Assembly: GCA_030549205.1 (NCBI GenBank) | Contig: JAUKTV010000011.1 | Span: 682,001-746,000 of the forward strand | Origin: Apiosordaria backusii | Lineage: Eukaryota; Ascomycota; Sordariomycetes; Sordariales; Lasiosphaeriaceae | Reading direction: 5' to 3' | DNA length: 64,000 bases | Shown: positions 42,905-53,953 of the stretch, one piece after another | Layout of the letters: every line of letters starts with the position of its first letter | Numbering within the stretch: position 1 is the stretch's first letter | Translations under genes and position numbers: made by a program | The notes under the pieces: model-generated | Databases searched by the model: none | Told to the model about the DNA's origin: nothing | What the model saw: only the letters and a program-made list of their open reading frames with translations

Positions 42905-44742
42905 TTATTTCTTGCCAGCCTTGGCAGCGGACTTGGTGACCTTGCCGGAGCCAGCAGCGGCCTTCTCGACCTTCTTGATGACACCGACAGCGACGGTCTG
43001 ACGCATGTCACGGACGGCGAAACGACCGAGGGGAGGGTACTCAGTGAAAGCCTCAACGCACATGGGCTTGGAGGGAACCATCTTGACGATGGCAGCATCA
43101 CCAGACTTGATGAACTTGGGGCTCTCTTCAACGGCCTTACCAGTACGGCGGTCGATCTTCTGCAGGAGCTCAGAGAACTTGCAGGCGATGTGGGCAGTGT
43201 GGCAATCGAGGACGGGAGCGTAACCAGCACCGACCTGGCCGGGGTGGTTGAGCACGATGACCTGGGCATCGAAAGAAGCGGCACCAGTAGGGGGGTCGTT
43301 CTTGGAGTCACCGGCAACGTTGCCACGGCGGATTTCCTTGACGGAGACGTTCTTCACGTTGAAACCAACGTTGTCGCCGGGGACACCCTCAGAGAGCTGC
43401 TCGTGGTGCATCTCGACGGACTTGACTTCAGTGGTGACGTTGGAAGGAGCGAAGGTAACGACCATACCGGGCTTGAGGATACCAGTCTCGATACGGCCGA
43501 CGGGAACTGTGCCGATACCACCGATCTTGTAGACGTCCTGGAGGGGAAGACGGAGAGGCTTGTCGGTGGGACGCTTGGGGGGCTCGATGGAGTCGATGGC
43601 CTCGAGGAGGGTCTTGCCGGTGACCTTGCCACCCTTGACCTCCTTCTCCCAGCCCTTGTACCAGGGGCAGTTGGGGGAAGACTCAAGCATGTTGTCGCCG
43701 TTGAAGCCGGAGATGGGGACGAAGGCAACGGTCTTGGGGTTGTAGCCGACCTTCTTGATGAAGTTGGAGGTCTCCTTGATGATTTCGTTGAAACGGGCCT
43801 CGGACCACTTGGTGGTGTCCATCTTGTTGATGGCGACGATGAGCTGCTTCACACCGAGGGTGTAGGCGAGGAGAGCGTGCTCACGGGTCTGGCCATCCTT
43901 GGAGATACCAGCCTCGAACTCACCAGTACCAGCGGCAATGATGAGAATGGCGCAATCGGCCTGGGAAGTACCAGTAATCATGTTCTTGATGAAATCACGA
44001 TGGCCGGGGGCATCTGGAGGACAAAGATGTTAGCATGTTGTGAAGACATACGATGCATGAGAGGTGCGAGAGCTTACCGATGACGGTGACATAGTACTTG
44101 GGGGTCTCGAACTTCCAGAGGGCAATATCGATGGTGATACCACGCTCACGCTCGGCCTTCAACTTGTCAAGAACCCAGGCATACTTGAAAGAGCCCTTGC
44201 CGAGCTCAGCAGCTTCCTGTTGATGGAGTCAGTCATGATGCTCGAAGATGCCAAGGCTGATAATGGTGGTGATGGTCGTCGTGTTGGGCGAAGGGAAGAA
44301 TCGCGGGGTAGGTGGGTCCGTGCTCGAAAATTTTTGCTATCTGTGCGTTTTGTGTGCCCCTCCCCCACCATGACGATAAGAAGAGGGGCAGCACAAAGGC
44401 AGAGAATCGCGGGGAAAAGTGAAGAGCCAGGGAGAGTAAAAGGCCAAATGGCCAGCGATTGCGATGTGTTGAAATGTGTGTGGCAATGATGGAGAAAGAT
44501 GGGAAATGAGTGGGAAACTGACCTTCTCGAACTTCTCGATGGTACGCTTGTCAATACCACCGCACTTGTAGATCAAGTGACCGGTAGTGGTAGACTTGCC
44601 GGAATCGACGTGGCCGATAACGACGACGTTGAGATGAGTCTTGTCCTCCTTGCTGTTGATAAGTCAGTGATGCTGCTCGACGAACTCGCGGCTTGAAGCT
44701 GCGATGCTGATAGTGATGGTGATGATGGTCGTCTTACCCCAT
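42905..44742 (-). CDS. tef1: Translation elongation factor 1-alpha
   Basis: Four coding exons, complement(42905..44013, 44078..44216, 44523..44652, 44738..44742), give 460 aa, the standard length. Exon 1 is only five bases (ATGGG). The GTP-binding motifs are present: VIGHVDSGKSTTTGHLIYKC (P-loop), the EAAELGKGSFKYAWVLDKLK switch region, DAPGHRDFIKNMITGTSQAD and INKMDTTKW. eEF1A delivers aminoacyl-tRNA to the ribosomal A site. Intron 2 (44217-44522, 306 nt) and intron 3 (44014-44077) are at the places used for fungal TEF1 species typing. A 5' UTR intron is also visible (44787-44860). The gene shows extreme codon bias and a very long C/T-rich leader on its own strand (44870-45010), as expected for one of the most highly expressed genes. 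Confidence 0.97.
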
Positions 44743-44786
44743 TTTTGCGGTTTTGCGATCTCAGATCGAAAAGTAAGAGGGATACG

Positions 44787-44860
44787 CTGCGCAAAGATGT
44801 TAGAAGGTGATGATCTTCTCGAGATGTTGTTTGTTGATGGACGCGAGAAGGGAAACGTAC
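44787..44860 (-). other. Predicted 5' UTR intron of tef1
   Basis: On the minus strand, GTACGT begins at 44860 and the interval ends GCGCAG at 44787, with a TCTAAC branch point about 20 nt before the acceptor. The 74-nt interval lies wholly upstream of the start codon. Introns at this place are common in fungal tef1 genes and often raise expression. Confidence 0.75.
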
Positions 44861-47800
44861 TGAAGTGGCAGTAAGATTGCTCGAATCAGGTATGCCGACG
44901 GAGAAAGTAAGAGGGAGAGGAAGTCAAGAATTTCAGGAGGGGTTGAAGTTTTTAAGGGCAAGAAGAGGAGGGGCGAGGAAGATTGGTGGGGTAAGAGGGT
45001 GCAGAGGCAGAATTTAGGTGGGTCCACCACAGACCACAAAATTTTGAGCGAAAAGCGGGTCAAGCCCTCGAAACCTACTACCTCTGATTGGTGAATGGAA
45101 CGCCGCGCCTTGCCGCCCCGCCGGTCAGGCTGCGCTCTCTGCATCAGCTTGCGTATTGTACCGGTTTATTGTTGCCAAAGTACTTTGTTGATCGCGATCA
45201 CAGACAGCTGAAAATTTTCAATTTTTGATTCCAGGTGCTCTATTCTGCTATCTGCTTCGCTCTCTCAACTTTCCCTCCAGTGACGTGTCCGGCGAGCGGT
45301 GGTTCTGTTGTGATGAGGCACGGAGGTGCCCCTCTCAAGGCATTTGCGATGCTTCAAACTGCCCCTCACTTGCGCGCCTGGCCAACGATATGCCCCTCCT
45401 TCATGCTAATCCTTGCTGTGATATTTTCTGTCCTCATTAGAATGTCTGGGATGCTCCATGGGCCACACGACCCCTCGAGGTACATGGTTACGATACTGAG
45501 GTACTTGGTGGTGGGAGGGGTGTTTGTCTGTCAAATCTTTGGGCTTCTCTGTGGTGCATTTGGCTTCCAGCCCAACGGCGCACCATGCGACAATTGCTCT
45601 GGAGCTTGATATTGCTTGCCGCGTGAGTCAACCATGAGATTCTTTTGATTCGCCTCCCTATCGAGCCTGCCAAGCTTACCGCAGTAGCGTCTTGCGGTGG
45701 CACCGAGCTTCAAAGTTTTGTTTTCCACAATCCCTCCCACGAACCTCTCTCGTTCGTGAATTCGCACCTTTCAACATGCGGTGGAAGCGGGGTTTTAATC
45801 AACGGCTTGCCGCGGGGGACGGTGGCAAAACGTCGAATGTTTTGGACTGGACCAATGGCAGGACTGGTTTCAGTTTCATCAAGGCGAATGCAATACCAAA
45901 CCGCCAGCAGCGCGCCACCCACGACGCTGCGATACGAAATGCCATCTGGACTCTACGTGTAGACATCCCACCTTGACGTTGACATTGCCCGCTTGCTAAG
46001 CTGTCGTCTGGTCCACTCCAAGCTAGTGGAGCTGGCATGTCCTTGGAGGCATTTTGTTGCAATTCTTTTCAACATGGCTTCGGCAACCTCGATCGAGATT
46101 ATGTTGGCTTGACAACACAAACACAATTTTGGTGATGCCAACCCGAGAAGCCCACCCATCACCCTTGTGGTTTCAGGGTAGGCCACTCTTGGCTCCCCAA
46201 TGGCAAGGAAGACTCTGAGCTTCCGGGAGGTCGGGGCAACGCAAAGGTGCGTCTTCTTGCATCGAACACGGCAGGTCTTTTCCTGCGGTCGTGGCTCTGG
46301 ATGCGACCTCGACGACTGACATTATGTAATAGTTCCTATGAGGCTCAGGGCTCCGGCTGCCAAGCTTCGCAACGGCAATGCTTCATCAAGCTTTTTCGAG
46401 AAAAGGATCTCTGCCTTCGAAGACCCCACCGAGCGAACTCCAGGGGGCCGCCTACCGTGCTGCCGGGCCACCGTCCAAAGGCTCCAGGGAGTCTGCTGGA
46501 AGCACGATTCCACCCGAATGCTCGGATTGCCCAGCATGAGATCTCAGACCTTCTGGCGGCGACTCACGATCACAGTTCGCTCATGACAGGAGCACCGTAC
46601 CGTGGCTATACCTTACAAGATAATACTGGATGGGACGGAGGCATAAGATACCTGAGCCACCAAGCTCGATGTTGCAGCGGTACCTGACTGGGGGTTTGGA
46701 ATTTCATTTTCTCGACCCAAGGTCCCCACTTCGAAGCTAAGCTCTTGGAGTTACCTTACCCGTCCGTCCCGTTGTGGACAAAGCCTATCAGTTCGGGTAT
46801 GAATAGGAAGGGGTGGGCTTCGAGGCCTGAGGAGTCATCCGGCCCAAGAGAGGCACAAAGGCTCCCGTCAGCCCGGTTGGTCTTTGACTGGGCGGGAGAT
46901 CTGCGTCCAGGGTCCCGAATGCGTCACAGTTCCCTGGGTGGCTCTCTTCTTGTGAATGCTCGCATATGGTCTTGCCTTAGCCTGGGTGTTGTCGTACACC
47001 CCTGGTCCACATGAGAAGTGACTCTAATCCCAAACAAATGGTTCGGGCAGCATGGTGCTCATCGGTGTAGCTGTTTGTAGCCTCATGCTTGGCTCTTCTT
47101 GCGTCACTCAAGTGCCATCTCCCCGGCCGCTTGGGGCTATGCTGCATTTGATATTTCAGTATATCTATATAGCTGACCCCATATTGATGCTTCATCCTCC
47201 TTGGACGTGACAGGACTTCTCAGGGGTAAGTAGATGGTAATGGTCATTCCTCTTACTCGCAATTCATACCACCCCTATTCGGTTCACGTTCCCAATGGCA
47301 CAATGTCAACCCAAAATACCACACTCATTTCTGGTAACCTGTGTCTCCAAACAACCAATCTGTGTTGGCATTTATCCAGCTCTTCACTGACCATGAAATT
47401 ATCGTCATATCGCATACACCCACTTTCAGTCATCGCCCCTTCATCGATCTGAGCCCAACTTAAACACCAGAATGCCGATATCATCAGTGCGAAACCGATA
47501 CCCTTGAGCAACAACGAAAAGATACCAATATGTAAAGATCATATAAGCGATACGCCCAAGACATGAGTGTCGACATGTCACCAGTCTCTAGCCACCAACG
47601 GTTTTCGTCTAGATGAACCCAGCTTCTAGTTTTCGGCTCAATATGAGCCAGAACCGCAAGCCTAAAATCCAGACCTACATCTATCACATGCCGTTACGCT
47701 TGAAATCACTCATGTCTTTTACTTTCTCGAAAACTTCTCTCACGCAACCAATTCTCGGCATCTCACCTTTGCCTGAAAGCAACCAAGCTACCTACTAAAG

Positions 47801-48471
47801 CCATCAATTCAAGTGAAGCCATATAGTGCCGAAGCTTGATCAGGTTAACCTTAGGCCAAGATAAAAAGCTTAGGTATACAGCCCGGACAGCAAGATCCTA
47901 TAGTCACAGATAAATGTCAGGTACTATTCTCAGCAGCAACCGTCACCTTTCAAACTGCCTTACCTTAGGGAGAAAGTTATCTGCCAGAGGCTGCTCTTCA
48001 CATCAAAACCGGCCCTCAAGGTAACGCAATGACTTCAGATTATCTGGTGACGCTGTCATCTTTCTTCAGCTCTGGTGACCGTAACTAATAATCAAGACAA
48101 TAACCCAGTAGCTATCTAGTAACTAGTTATTAGCCTGATCCATGGCATGGATAACGACGGTGTTCAAAGTGAATTCACGATTGCTACGAAGCTTACACAT
48201 CTGGTGTGTCCATGAATTACTTACAACTTACCAGCTTCCCCTCAGAAGACCCCTTCAGAAGACATGTAGAAAATTTATCTTGCTCCGAATCCTTCTCAGC
48301 TCTCATCATAGAAGGCGATGCCACAGGCGCGCGTGTATTGTTATACCTATGCCCTGACAGCGCATACTATCTACCCGCTAGATATCTAATCTAAAGCCTG
48401 ATCATCTATCGCCTTGTGATCCCTGTGTTTTTACCCATCCTAACCTTCCCTTTAAGTGGATAATTCCCATC
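44861..48471. other. Long intergenic region (tef1 promoter to SER2 3' end)
   Basis: The first 300 bases hold the pyrimidine-rich tef1 leader and promoter. From about 45.2 to 48.4 kb there is no supported gene: open frames of up to 146 codons (for example 46247-46687) lack domains and codon bias. The sequence becomes AT-richer after 47.8 kb. No transposon ends or long repeats were found by eye. Confidence 0.5.
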
Positions 48472-49947
48472 CTAAGCACTCAACTGCCTAACCTCCTCCT
48501 CGGTAAATCCAAACAAATGCAGCAAATCCAACAGACTATCCCCATTCAACCTCGAGCTCGCCTCCATCTGCACCATCGGCTTCGCGTTCCACGCCACGCC
48601 CAACCCCGCCGCCTCCATCATCAACAAATCATTCGCCCCATCACCGACAGCAACCACCTGCTCCAGCGAGATTCCTTCCTTTTCCGCTATCTCAATCAGC
48701 AATTCCCTCTTCCTCTCCTTGCCTACAATCCTCCCCTTGACCTCACCCGTCAGCTTCCCAGTCTGCTCGTCAATGACAACCTCGTTGGCATGGGCATAGT
48801 CGATCCCCAGCTCTCCAGCCAACCAGCTCGTCAAAGGCAGGAACCCGCCAGACAAAACCGCAGTCTTGACGCCGAGCCTCTTGAGGGCCTCGAGCAACGG
48901 TCTTACACCCTTGGTAACATCCAACACAGGGCGAAGCTCATTGAACAGCGTCCCTGGGAGACCAGTGAGCAGCTTCACACGCTCACGGAAGGCAGAGTCG
49001 AATTCGAGCTCTCCCATCATGGCGCGGTGGGTGATATCCGCTACACGGGCGGCGAGATCAGGCGGATTCTTGATGGTGGCAGCCAGGAGATCGATGACCT
49101 CCTGGGTGATGAGAGTGCTGTCCATGTCAAAGACCACCAAACGGGGGTATCGGCGCCAGAGGGTGTCAGCTCGGAGGGCCACGTCCACGTTCCATTCCCT
49201 CTCAAAGCGGTAAATGAGCTCGTGTTTGCGGAGGTCCTTCAGCGGGAGGTAATCGGCTGCTGGGGCGGGGGAGAGTGTGAGCTCGACAACGGTGGGCTGG
49301 TGATCTTGGCGGGTTTGGTCAATCTTGAGACAGCGGTGTGAGGAGTGGAGGTCGGTCGAGCCGGCGGGGAGGGGAAAGGTGGACATAAGGTGGAGGAAGG
49401 AGGCGATGCACATTGGCGAGACGTTGGCACCGTAGAGGTGGTCGAGGGGCTCCGGCTCGGTGGCAGGAGGCTCGAGGGGGAAGTCGTCGAGCTTACTGGT
49501 AGGAGCCATGGTGGGAGGGAGGTCCGAGTCGGCGGCGCGGATGGCGGGGGACTGACTGCTGCCCTTGGGGGAGGGAATGCGCTGCGGTGAGGGGATCGCA
49601 TTGGACACTCTGGGGTTAGTCGACTTGTAGAAAAGGGTAGCGATCAGTCTGTTTGTAGAAGAGCCAGGCAGAGGCGTGCAGTTTGGGTGTGACAACTCGT
49701 GGCTTTGGCCATCAACAATCTTCGGGGGGTTCTCGACCGAGGGGATCCCCGTGAAGGGCGAGATCTCGCGTGGGGGAGACACGCTGGTGGCTTGGAGATC
49801 CTCCACGACCGTGTCGATTCCATAATGATTCTCAGGCTTGCTTGGGGGACGGTACTGCTGATGCTCTCTAAGGAACGAACTGCTCCGCATTGAAGCAGTC
49901 ATGGAGGGACGGCCCTGGCGGATGGGAGATTGTGGTTCTTGGGACAT
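48472..49947 (-). CDS. ser2: Phosphoserine phosphatase (SerB/Ser2), HAD superfamily
   Basis: A single exon of 491 aa. The HAD catalytic motif is LVVFDMDSTLI (nucleophile Asp274, acid Asp276), followed by VIDLLAATIKNPPDLAARVA and ITHRAMMGELEFDSAFRERV of the substrate cap, motif II AVLSGGF, the conserved Lys region VKGRIVGKERKRELL and motif III VVAVGDGANDLLMMEAAGLG. The enzyme makes serine from 3-phosphoserine, the last step of the phosphorylated serine pathway. Yeast Ser2 is about 309 aa; here a Ser/Pro-rich, probably disordered extension of about 150 residues precedes an ACT-like N-terminal region. Another start at Met147 (49509) would give a 345-aa enzyme closer to the usual size. The full frame is preferred because its codon use stays coding-like. 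Confidence 0.92.
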   Translation of the reverse strand: MSQEPQSPIRQGRPSMTASMRSSSFLREHQQYRPPSKPENHYGIDTVVEDLQATSVSPPREISPFTGIPSVENPPKIVDGQSHELSHPNCTPLPGSSTNRLIATLFYKSTNPRVSNAIPSPQRIPSPKGSSQSPAIRAADSDLPPTMAPTSKLDDFPLEPPATEPEPLDHLYGANVSPMCIASFLHLMSTFPLPAGSTDLHSSHRCLKIDQTRQDHQPTVVELTLSPAPAADYLPLKDLRKHELIYRFEREWNVDVALRADTLWRRYPRLVVFDMDSTLITQEVIDLLAATIKNPPDLAARVADITHRAMMGELEFDSAFRERVKLLTGLPGTLFNELRPVLDVTKGVRPLLEALKRLGVKTAVLSGGFLPLTSWLAGELGIDYAHANEVVIDEQTGKLTGEVKGRIVGKERKRELLIEIAEKEGISLEQVVAVGDGANDLLMMEAAGLGVAWNAKPMVQMEASSRLNGDSLLDLLHLFGFTEEEVRQLSA

Positions 49948-51807
49948 GTTGACGGATTGCGCGCTGCAGGCTACGAGTTGTGATCTGGATGTTATGTTTT
50001 AGTGATGATGTCCAAAACCGATAGGAGTGACTCGACAACAAAGCAGCAGTACCTTGGATACCCTGGACTTGACCTTCGGCACGCACGAACCACGAGACAC
50101 CGAGCAAAAAGAACCTTCCACGACAGAGCTGCCCAACATACCACTTGGGCAGGATTGTTTGTACGAACAAGGCGGCCGAGTGTTTTTGTTCGATGGATGG
50201 ATGGCAGCACCAAAAAACAAGGAAGCTGTCAACCCCACCATTCACCACGGTGGAATCCATATTTGGCAGTTGGAAGACCCCGCCATGGGTTTCAAGGTGA
50301 GGGACTTCCGGCACACCACACCCGCACCCGAGATCGGCGGCCAACCACACCGAGGAAAGCCCCTCCATCCCCGTCTTTCAGTGGATCCCGTCACCGAAAG
50401 GTATCTAGACACCCAAACCTCCAAAAACTCCGGGGTAATTGGAGGTGTAAGGTATGATGTTGTTCGCATGGCTAATTCCATTCCTTCAATATTTTATCCT
50501 CCATGTTGCGACGGTTTCCATCGTCTGCCTGCTTGTCTGTCACTGCGGGGCCAGTCCAACCACCGTTGGCCGTTGAAAACAATCTCCGGAGTTGCGGTAT
50601 ATTTGAGTTTGGAGAGTGCCCAGTTAATAAGTCTCGTTGCCTGCCCGTCAGCACGCACGCGACCCACCCTTTCAGATGCCAGCCAGCATGATTTTGGTCC
50701 AGCTGTGAGACGGGCGATTGGAGGCCACCTTCAACAGGCTGCCCAGCTTCGGTGTCGGCATGGTAACAGGCAAATAACTGTGACAAATCGCCGTGGGAGA
50801 GTTGAGCAACTTCTGAAGGAATTGAGAAGTGAAAGCTTCGCACAGTCTCTCGCCGTACCTTTTTCGAAGTGGAGAGGCCGTGTTTTGACAGTTTCTGGGG
50901 TTCAGGTTCTTATGGAGACGTTATTTTCAGTGACATCATGGTTTAAGATTCACAGCGACGACTGCCGGCTGACTAAGACGATCAAGACACACCCTTCACC
51001 GTTATTCTGCTGCTTAATGTCGTGAAACTCACGCCCTGCCATGACGACAGCGCCCCGAATCGACGCCCAGAAGTTCGAGAAGCGCACCGTGACATGTCGA
51101 CACAAGACAATGGGTGTTTGTCCCCGGCCCTTGCCACAAAGGGGCGGGCGGGACGAGTTGGGACGAGTCGACCCCCACAGAAAATAGGCCAAATTGACCA
51201 ATGAAAATGTCTCCAGATGTCGTGATCAGCCTCTATGAAAACACCACCACTCTAGGGAAAGCTTCGTCAAAATGCGCTCTTTGCAAAGGGCGGCCGCAGC
51301 CCTCCAAATCCGCTGCGATGGCCCAGTTTAGACAGGCAGGAGCCAATGCCAGGCCGTCCCTGGGTTCCGTCTGTATCCTCCATGACCAAAATGATCATGG
51401 AAGCATCCATAATTACTAATGAGCCTAGTCCATGAAGAGTGAGAACGTGCCTTCGCTCCCCCCATCCCAGGTCCAGGTCGGTTTAAAAGGTCGTCTTCGA
51501 TTTTCGTTCCGAAACGGCGGATAGGATCTTTCTGCGAACCGCTCCGACGAGTGAAGCTATTAGTACTGAGCACTCCCCTCCCACCCCCAAAGTCCAACTT
51601 TGTTCCGTGTTCATATCCCTCATCGATACTACCAAACCCCCATTCCTTTGAGTACCCCCTCTGTTGGTCTCATTCCCCGCCTTTATCACGACATCTGGTG
51701 CCTGTCTTTCCTTCTCTCTTTCTCACTTTCTGCACCAAGCACTGGCAGCCACTCAACAAACATATCCACAACTTTGTGAACGTGTTATAACCAGCCAAAC
51801 CACCATC
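49948..51807. other. Divergent intergenic region (SER2 and MET16)
   Basis: Nearly 1.9 kb between two divergent biosynthetic genes. A long open frame on the plus strand (50027-51025) has no ATG near its beginning and no domain, so it is not called. The last 250 bases form the C/T-rich leader of the PAPS reductase gene. Confidence 0.5.
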
Positions 51808-52716
51808 ATGTCCGCCGAAGAATCCAGAGCCCCTTCCTCTCGCTCGTCGTCTAATGGCGACGACGCCTCCGTCGACTCGGGGTTCGCCTCGACTGGCAAT
51901 TCCACCGCCAGCCTCCCTCCGATCTCGCTCACCCCAGCACACCTGAAGCATCTCAACCAGCAACTGGAGCACATGCACCCCGTGGACATCCTCCGGTTCT
52001 CCAAGGTCTTCTTCCCCAACCTTTACCAGACAACAGCTTTCGGTCTCACCGGTCTCGTCACCATCGACATGCTTGCCAAGATCCAAAAGGAGAACCCCAA
52101 CTCGCAACCCATTGACCTCATCTTCCTGGATACCCTCTACCACTTCAAGGAGACATATGAACTCGTCAACACTGTCAAGGAGCGCTATGGGCTCAAGATG
52201 CACGTCTTCAAGCCACTTGACGTTGAGACAGCAGCCGATTTCGAGAACACATACGGAGAAAAACTCTGGGAGATGTCATCCGAGTTGTACGACTGGGTCG
52301 CCAAGGTCGAGCCCCAGCAAAGAGCGTACGATGAACTCAAGGTCGGCGCCGTCCTGACTGGACGTCGCCGGTCTCAGGGTGGCCAGCGTGGTGCCATCCC
52401 CGTCATTGAGCTTGACGAGGAAAGAGGCATCATCAAGATCAACCCCCTCGTCACCTGGACCTTCAAGCAAGTGAACGACTACATCAAGGAGAACAACGTG
52501 CCATATAACGCCCTGCTCGACCAGGGTTACAAGTCCGTTGGTGACTGGCACTCGACAGTCCCTGTCGCCGAGGGCGAGGATGAGCGTGCCGGGCGGTGGA
52601 AGGGTCAGGAGAAGACCGAGTGCGGCATCCACAACAAGAAGAGCCGGTATGCGCAGTGGTTGAACCAGACCGCGACGGCGTCGGCGCAGCAGCCGAGTCA
52701 GGAGGTTGCGGCTTGA
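51808..52716 (+). CDS. met16: Phosphoadenosine phosphosulfate (PAPS) reductase
   Basis: A single exon of 302 aa. After a Ser-rich leader of about 40 residues, the adenine-nucleotide alpha-hydrolase fold is clear: DILRFSKVFFPNLYQTTAFG, LTGLVTIDMLAKI, LIFLDTLYHFKETYELV, LKMHVFKPLDVETAADF, AVLTGRRRSQGG, then INPLVTWTFKQVNDYI and LDQGYKSVGDWHST. The catalytic C-terminal cysteine lies in KTECGIH, the thioredoxin-dependent signature. It reduces PAPS to sulfite in sulfate assimilation, upstream of cysteine and methionine synthesis. The frame is open further 5' to 51664, but that part encodes a Leu/His-rich leader without conservation; ATG 51808 sits in a good context (CACCATCATG). The usual P-loop is modified, as in all PAPS reductases. 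Confidence 0.93.
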   Translation: MSAEESRAPSSRSSSNGDDASVDSGFASTGNSTASLPPISLTPAHLKHLNQQLEHMHPVDILRFSKVFFPNLYQTTAFGLTGLVTIDMLAKIQKENPNSQPIDLIFLDTLYHFKETYELVNTVKERYGLKMHVFKPLDVETAADFENTYGEKLWEMSSELYDWVAKVEPQQRAYDELKVGAVLTGRRRSQGGQRGAIPVIELDEERGIIKINPLVTWTFKQVNDYIKENNVPYNALLDQGYKSVGDWHSTVPVAEGEDERAGRWKGQEKTECGIHNKKSRYAQWLNQTATASAQQPSQEVAA

Positions 52717-53953
52717 GGGTTCGTGTTTGAGAACTGGGTAGAAGCATGACGGGGTTAATGACTAACAGGAGGAGGACGAGAAAAGGGGATGAGCGTTGCA
52801 TACAAAGATTATGGACATGACTAGGAGTTATTGGCGCTCTGGGAAAACGGCGTTAAGGGCGAAATATGCCCGTTAGGACCTCATGGGGGGGTTGACCTTG
52901 TTGCTTTGGACTGCATTTTGCGAGTATCTTGTGCCATGCTAGCTCAGCGCTGGCAAGACAAAGAGTAGAATATCAGAATTGAATATGTTCAGAACAATGT
53001 TGGGTTCGAGTGAGGTTGAGTCGCCGCGTATTTGGCAACTTGTGGTCTGGTCAGGTGCAAAGCCGATCCTCGACTTGGAAACTGGGCTGCTCTGTGATTG
53101 GGTGAAACCTGCTGCAGTGACCCATCAGGGCGCCATGTTCGTGCGGAGCATCCATGAAGACCAATGGATGTCTATGGTTGTTAGTCAATGTTTCCGAGGA
53201 TGGCTTGAGAAGCAATAGGAGTATTGCATTGTGTGAATGACAACATTCGCGGCGAGATCGACCGCGATCTCGTGATACTGGGCTTTTGGAGGTTCATTCG
53301 CTGCTCTTATCGTTATCATCCCCGGATTTCGAAAGCGCACAGACCGCGCTGAGCCCTGATCACAAAGACGGTCGAGTCTTCATGTCTCTGATTGGCTCGT
53401 TGACTATCACCAACGAACTTCCCTCCTCATCACTCCATGTCCATGCTTCAAGGTCCTTTCGAATAGACTAACTTCTCTCTCTAATTCTACTGAGGGTCTC
53501 ATATCCGTGTTGAAGGGAATATTTCCATGCGGCTGGAAAGCCAGACAAATTTAACCCTTTGAGAATGAAGGGGTATGATCTACGCCGTCCTGCTGTTCGA
53601 CACATGTTTGAGCATCATGTACTTTCAGCCTGATATCTTACCGTCACCTCAGAGCTGAACTCTCTCATATCAAAGATGGCGCCAGTAATCCTTTCTGCTC
53701 CCAAAATTGACGGGAAGCCGAAGTTCCTCTTTCCGGTTCATCTCTAAAACGATTGATACACTGTCCCAGCCATTGACGTCCCTCGTGTACGATCATGGCC
53801 ACAGCACGGCATGGAAAATGCCCAGGTTCCGGTGCCCGCCAGGTCAAATGCCAGGTCGAACGCCATGTCGAGTTGATATGGTCTCGTCTTTCTCTTTTGA
53901 CTTCTTCTGATCGATTAAGTCTCCTTCAGTGACCTCTTCATGTCTCGGTAAAG
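52717..53953. other. Intergenic region
   Basis: Holds the MET16 3' UTR and the promoter of the fasciclin gene. A 79-codon frame at 52979-53218 begins with ATG but has no recognised features. No RNA gene was seen. Confidence 0.5.

Noticed and set aside
43190..44083. 297-codon plus-strand frame opposite tef1
   Set aside because: Shadow frame caused by the extreme codon bias of tef1; it crosses an intron boundary and has no features.
46247..46687. 146-codon plus-strand frame in the tef1-SER2 interval
   Set aside because: No domain, splice support or coding bias.
50027..51025. Long plus-strand frame of 332 codons divergent from SER2
   Set aside because: It begins at a GTG, the first ATG is far inside, and there is no domain, no hydrophobic pattern and no codon bias; it spans what should be two promoters.
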